DNA from: Volvox africanus
Lineage: Eukaryota > Chlorophyta > Chlorophyceae > Chlamydomonadales > Volvocaceae
Direction of reading: 5' to 3'
Assembly (NCBI GenBank): GCA_030268105.1
Contig: BSDZ01000078.1
Location: 4,081,001 to 4,145,000 of the forward strand
Length of the DNA stretch: 64,000 nucleotides
The position numbers and the translations under genes are program-made. The notes beneath the pieces are model-generated. The model worked only from the letters and a program-made list of their open reading frames with translations, was not told where the DNA came from and ran no database searches. Below, in pieces: positions 60,625-64,000 of this stretch (position 1 is the stretch's first letter; each line of letters begins with the position of its first letter).

Positions 60625-63054
60625 GACATGTCGCGGCCTGTGGCTTATGTGGTACATACGGGGTTGAAAATGGCAAGTGGCAAACGTTGTGTCATCACTG
60701 TGTGCCTTGGGCACCTATGTGGATTGCACGTGACTGTCCAGGGAGGGGAAGCAACATGCATTCCCATGGAGCTTGCATGGTGCTATAAAAAGATAGTTTT
60801 TCCTCAGCTGTCGTCGAATGATGCTGCTGAGCGAAGATAAGGGTGCGTTGGGGACCAAAAACTGTTTCATTATTGTTCGTTTGGCATCAAGTGTCATAGA
60901 ATTGCCGTCCGGTCGTCGTCGGGAGTCAGTACGGGGATTCGAGACAGGTGGCAAAGTGGTGAGAGGGTAATGAAGGCGGCGGCAGAGCGGAGAAACTTCT
61001 AGCAATAAAAGGTTTAGCATATCGGTATCAGCATTTGCAATATATGTGGGCGATATAGTAAAAGGACCATCAAGGACCATGTATATCCCGAGGTAAGGGC
61101 CGAGAATAGCAGCCATCCCCCCGGGGCAAGTGCCGACAGCACTGCCAACCTGTCTCGGAGAATGGGGCTTGGGACAGGGTCGTCTGCGATGTGCTTCATA
61201 TCCCTTCTCCTGCTTGTTGGAGTGGGCCCTGGGAGCAGTTTTCGCAGAGTTTGGAGGTGTTTGGTAGACCCATTGTGTGAACTACGACCCATCAATTTCG
61301 GCTTTTCTCCCCAGTGATGTGGTTTGTGTCGTCTTGGCGCTCACAATTGCAAATCCCCTTCTCGCCTGTCCTTGGGAATGGCCCGCCAGTGGGCAATTCT
61401 TGGGAGCGCCGTGCTCAGTAACGGTGCGGTTTGCGGCTGTGCCCGCTGTTGTCCAATATCCTTGTGTTACTCGTAGACGACACGGGCAATCGGCTGCTTG
61501 ACGGATTACAACCTCTGTGCCCCCACGCGCTAATCTAGGGGCAGCTGCATGATCTGTCCTGTTGGCTGGGGCATCTACCGCCTTTACCGTCACCCTGTCT
61601 TACGTTCCTGTAGGTCTTCAGGCGCAGTGTTATTTACCTATCTAGATAAGGTTGCGCCGTACCAGCTTACTAGCTCATTAGCTTATTACAAGGTTAGTGT
61701 CCCTCCCAGTGCGGGCCCGGCTTTGGAGTATATGATGTGCAAATACCATTGTCAACATGCACTTGTCCTCCAAACAATCGACATTTAAATATTGACAGTT
61801 TTAAATGACACGACGTCGTTGAATTCCGGTTGGAGTCTGAAGCAATGCTTCAGCATGTTGACAGCTTTTATTGTTTGTGCTTGCAATGCTCGTCGAGCGC
61901 GGTCGTCCAAGAGTTGCTAGCTGTGAGTTGCTGAAGGCTGGTCTTCGGTAATTTTTTGAATTTCGCCTCTCGTGGCGGTGATAGCTGGTCTTCTATCTGC
62001 ATAACCTAGGTCCTCTACCACGACAATGCTCCAGGGTTTGTCCGGTATATTGGACCGGCATGTTGGACACAAGGGCAGAGTGAATTAGCTAACCACCGGC
62101 CCGCCAGAGGACAACTGTGCCCCTGCCCCACCTCCATGAGCTTCAAGTTCCTCCCATCCTCCACAACAGCGTCTTGCATGCCTTACTTACAATGTGAAGA
62201 CGATAGCAGGATCGCGGTTGAAAGAGGCAGTGGCAGTGGCAGTGGGGATCGCCGCCGGGGGAGCATGAGGCATTGGAACAGCATGTGGAGGTTCACTCCT
62301 CAAGCTTTCAGGATCTTGCCGCCCAGCGGGGACAGAGACCCGACACCTATACGCGGCCCCTGGGGGCTGCATGGCTAACACGAAAACAAGGGATAGGCAA
62401 CACAGAAATATAAGCCCGAAGTCTTGAAGCGCAATATAGAGCAACACATCAACAGTCCACAACCTCTTTACCCTGGTTCCATTTCCTCGCCGCACGGCCC
62501 CCTGCCATTCCATCGATGCGCACCTGTAAAATTGAAAATGAGAAATCCTAAGGACCGGACAGACCATCAGGGTCCAGCACCTAGGATGGGAGCGCCAAAC
62601 GCGGGCACCATTGCCCGGCTATCGCTATGATCCAACTCCCTCTCGTCGTTCCATACGTTCCATACTTAATCCCGTTTCCGTACATGGCATCAAACACAGG
62701 TACGGAACACATGGCATTCCGGACATAAAAAATAATATGCACGAACGTTTGGCTCAATCTTTGATATTTCGGACAGCTTGGTTCCGCGAATAAGCTATCA
62801 TGGTTTCCAGCTGGAAGCACTGCCGCTGTAACCGCCTCAACGACATCTCATCGGGGTTTCCGTTTAACCATCTCAACCACTACCAACCACTACCAACCAC
62901 CGAACTGCATATATCTGTAGCGAGCTCGCTACAGATAGGGAATCAGAAGAAATCCCACCTTTTTTTCTTTGACCGAAGTCAGTCAAACCAAGTTATTTAT
63001 TACAGAGACAGACATCGTGACCCCCACGTGATGATCCCAGCGGGCACTCTCACA
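60625..63054. other. Region without a confident gene
   Basis: The first part should be the 3' UTR of the giant gene, though no TGTAA was found near the stop. A minus frame with a GTAAGT donor at about 62188 (preceding residues SFNRDPAIVF) hints at an exon, but no partner was found. A 26-bp palindrome lies at 62912. Confidence 0.45.
62912..62937. repeat. Perfect 26-bp palindrome without spacer
   Basis: Half-site TATCTGTAGCGAG is followed directly by its exact reverse complement. It lies about 118 bases upstream of the ATG at 63055. Confidence 0.9.
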
Positions 63055-63297
63055 ATGGACAAAATAAAACCCGCAACTCCGAAAGGTTTAGTCGATGATG
63101 CTGCTCCTGCTGTTGCTGTTGCTGATGCGGAATGCGGGATACGGCTTGCGCCGGCGACAAGAACCCAGCCCGCACCGCCGCGGCGGCAACATGCAGTCGG
63201 CAGTCAACGGCAGAAACGGTCAACAGACGGATGCAGCACTGCCTCAGGGCTCACGAGGATTCGGCAGTCGACTTCTGCCCCTCGTCCCCTGGGTCCG
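63055..63297 (+). CDS. Candidate 5' exon of an unidentified gene
   Basis: The ATG has a good context (ACAATGG). It opens 81 codons (MDKIKPATPKGLVDDAAPAV ... STSAPRPLGP) ending at a consensus GTGAGT donor. The composition is Ala/Pro/Arg/Gln-rich and disordered. No family was recognised, and the following exons were not found with confidence before the window ends. The opposite strand also stays open for part of this stretch, so orientation is uncertain. Confidence 0.28.
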
Positions 63298-64000
63298 GTG
63301 AGTTGAACGTCATGCAGGCCCTCTCCCGCTAAGCACACAGGGCCTTCATATCCACCAGGTCAGCCGAAAAGAATTGCCGATTGCGGTATAGCATAGCATA
63401 GCGGGGCAGTGCCAGATAGGTACATCAGGTCGCCGCATCGTGGGGGATACTGCGCTCCCCAGATTTCGTTTCCGTTAGCCGGTGTGGCTTGACACAAAAT
63501 GCAGGTGTGCAGAATCAACAAAATAGAAGGTACCCTAATGTACTAACAGGTGTGCAATCGTTGCCTTTTCCATTAGGATTGTCTTTGTCGTTGTCTCTCC
63601 ACCCTCTTTCACCGCTCATTGAGCCAGTTAATATAAACGGGTGGACGCTGGAGCCTCGTTGTCATGAGCTGTCCACGACTGCCAACCACATCGTCCGCCA
63701 CCACCCCCCAATGGCGCAACATCCCACCCCGCAGCAATACCCACCCGGGGACTGACGCCGCAATCATCACCTACGTTGTGCCGCCGATCTTTTTATCTCT
63801 GGCGTCACTTAACCGCAGCAGACACTTCTCCCTCTCTCCCTCCCTCCCTGTCTCCCTCCCTCCCTGTCTCCCTCCCTCCCTCCCTCCCTCCCTCCCTCCC
63901 TCCCTCCCTCCCTCCCTGTCTCCCTCCCTCCCTCCCTCCCTCCCTCCCTCCCAACGCACTTCTTCAGCAGCATCCACGTCCGCCCCCCAACACAGTCCAG
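63298..64000. other. Window end, no gene assigned
   Basis: Presumably intron or intergenic sequence downstream of the candidate exon. It ends in a long TCCC repeat. Confidence 0.4.
63826..63950. repeat. (TCCC)n array with TGTC interruptions
   Basis: About 30 TCCC units interrupted by CTGTCTCC. It is strongly pyrimidine-asymmetric. Confidence 0.95.

Overview
The window is nuclear DNA of a volvocine green alga (Chlamydomonas/Volvox relatives). The evidence is short GC-rich exons broken by many small GT-AG introns, GTGAGT/GTGCGT donors, TGTAA poly(A) signals, long Gln/Gly/Ala/Pro-rich stretches inside coding exons, dense microsatellites, and an interstitial block of the Chlamydomonas-type telomere repeat CCCTAAAA. 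I cannot name the species. No bacterial, organellar or viral genes were recognised.

Layout. (1) 372-3177, plus: 3' end of an ABCB half-transporter gene (nucleotide-binding domain). (2) 8772-4637, minus: FAD-dependent oxidoreductase of the DAO/TDA3 type, eight exons. It is divergent, across 193 bp, from (3) 8966-13164, plus: a conserved algal protein of the DUF6817 type with a TPR-like tail, seven exons. (4) 13.2-17.7 kb: gene-poor. (5) about 27449 or 25975 down to 17760, minus: a very large double-AP2-domain (AINTEGUMENTA-type) transcription factor. (6) 27.5-31.1 kb: microsatellites and three copies of a dispersed SINE-like repeat. (7) 32517-31171, minus: SWS1/ZSWIM7, four exons. (8) 39054-35320, minus: a protein with two retropepsin-like domains, nine exons, divergent from (9) 39464-41735, plus: a METTL2/6/8-type tRNA m3C methyltransferase. 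(10) 42713-46703, plus: a coiled-coil plus leucine-rich-repeat protein, nine exons. (11) 49527-47718, minus: an ING-family PHD-finger protein, four exons, divergent from (12) 50089-60624, plus: an unrecognised nuclear-looking protein of about 2,250 residues with a Tudor/Agenet-like C-terminal segment. (13) 60.6-64 kb: no confident gene, one candidate 5' exon and a 26-bp palindrome.

Exon models were built by hand from splice consensus, protein-family continuity and intron phase. In every multi-exon model the phases match at every junction. The neighbouring genes do not form a pathway. Three lie in head-to-head pairs (FAD oxidoreductase/DUF6817, retropepsin/METTL2, ING/giant protein) that probably share short bidirectional promoters. 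Three proteins are likely nuclear (AP2 factor, ING, giant protein) and one acts in homologous recombination (SWS1). No system of a wholly new type is proven. The best candidates for undescribed biology are the giant protein, the double retropepsin, the coiled-coil/LRR protein with a hairpin just upstream of its start codon, and the SINE-like repeat family.
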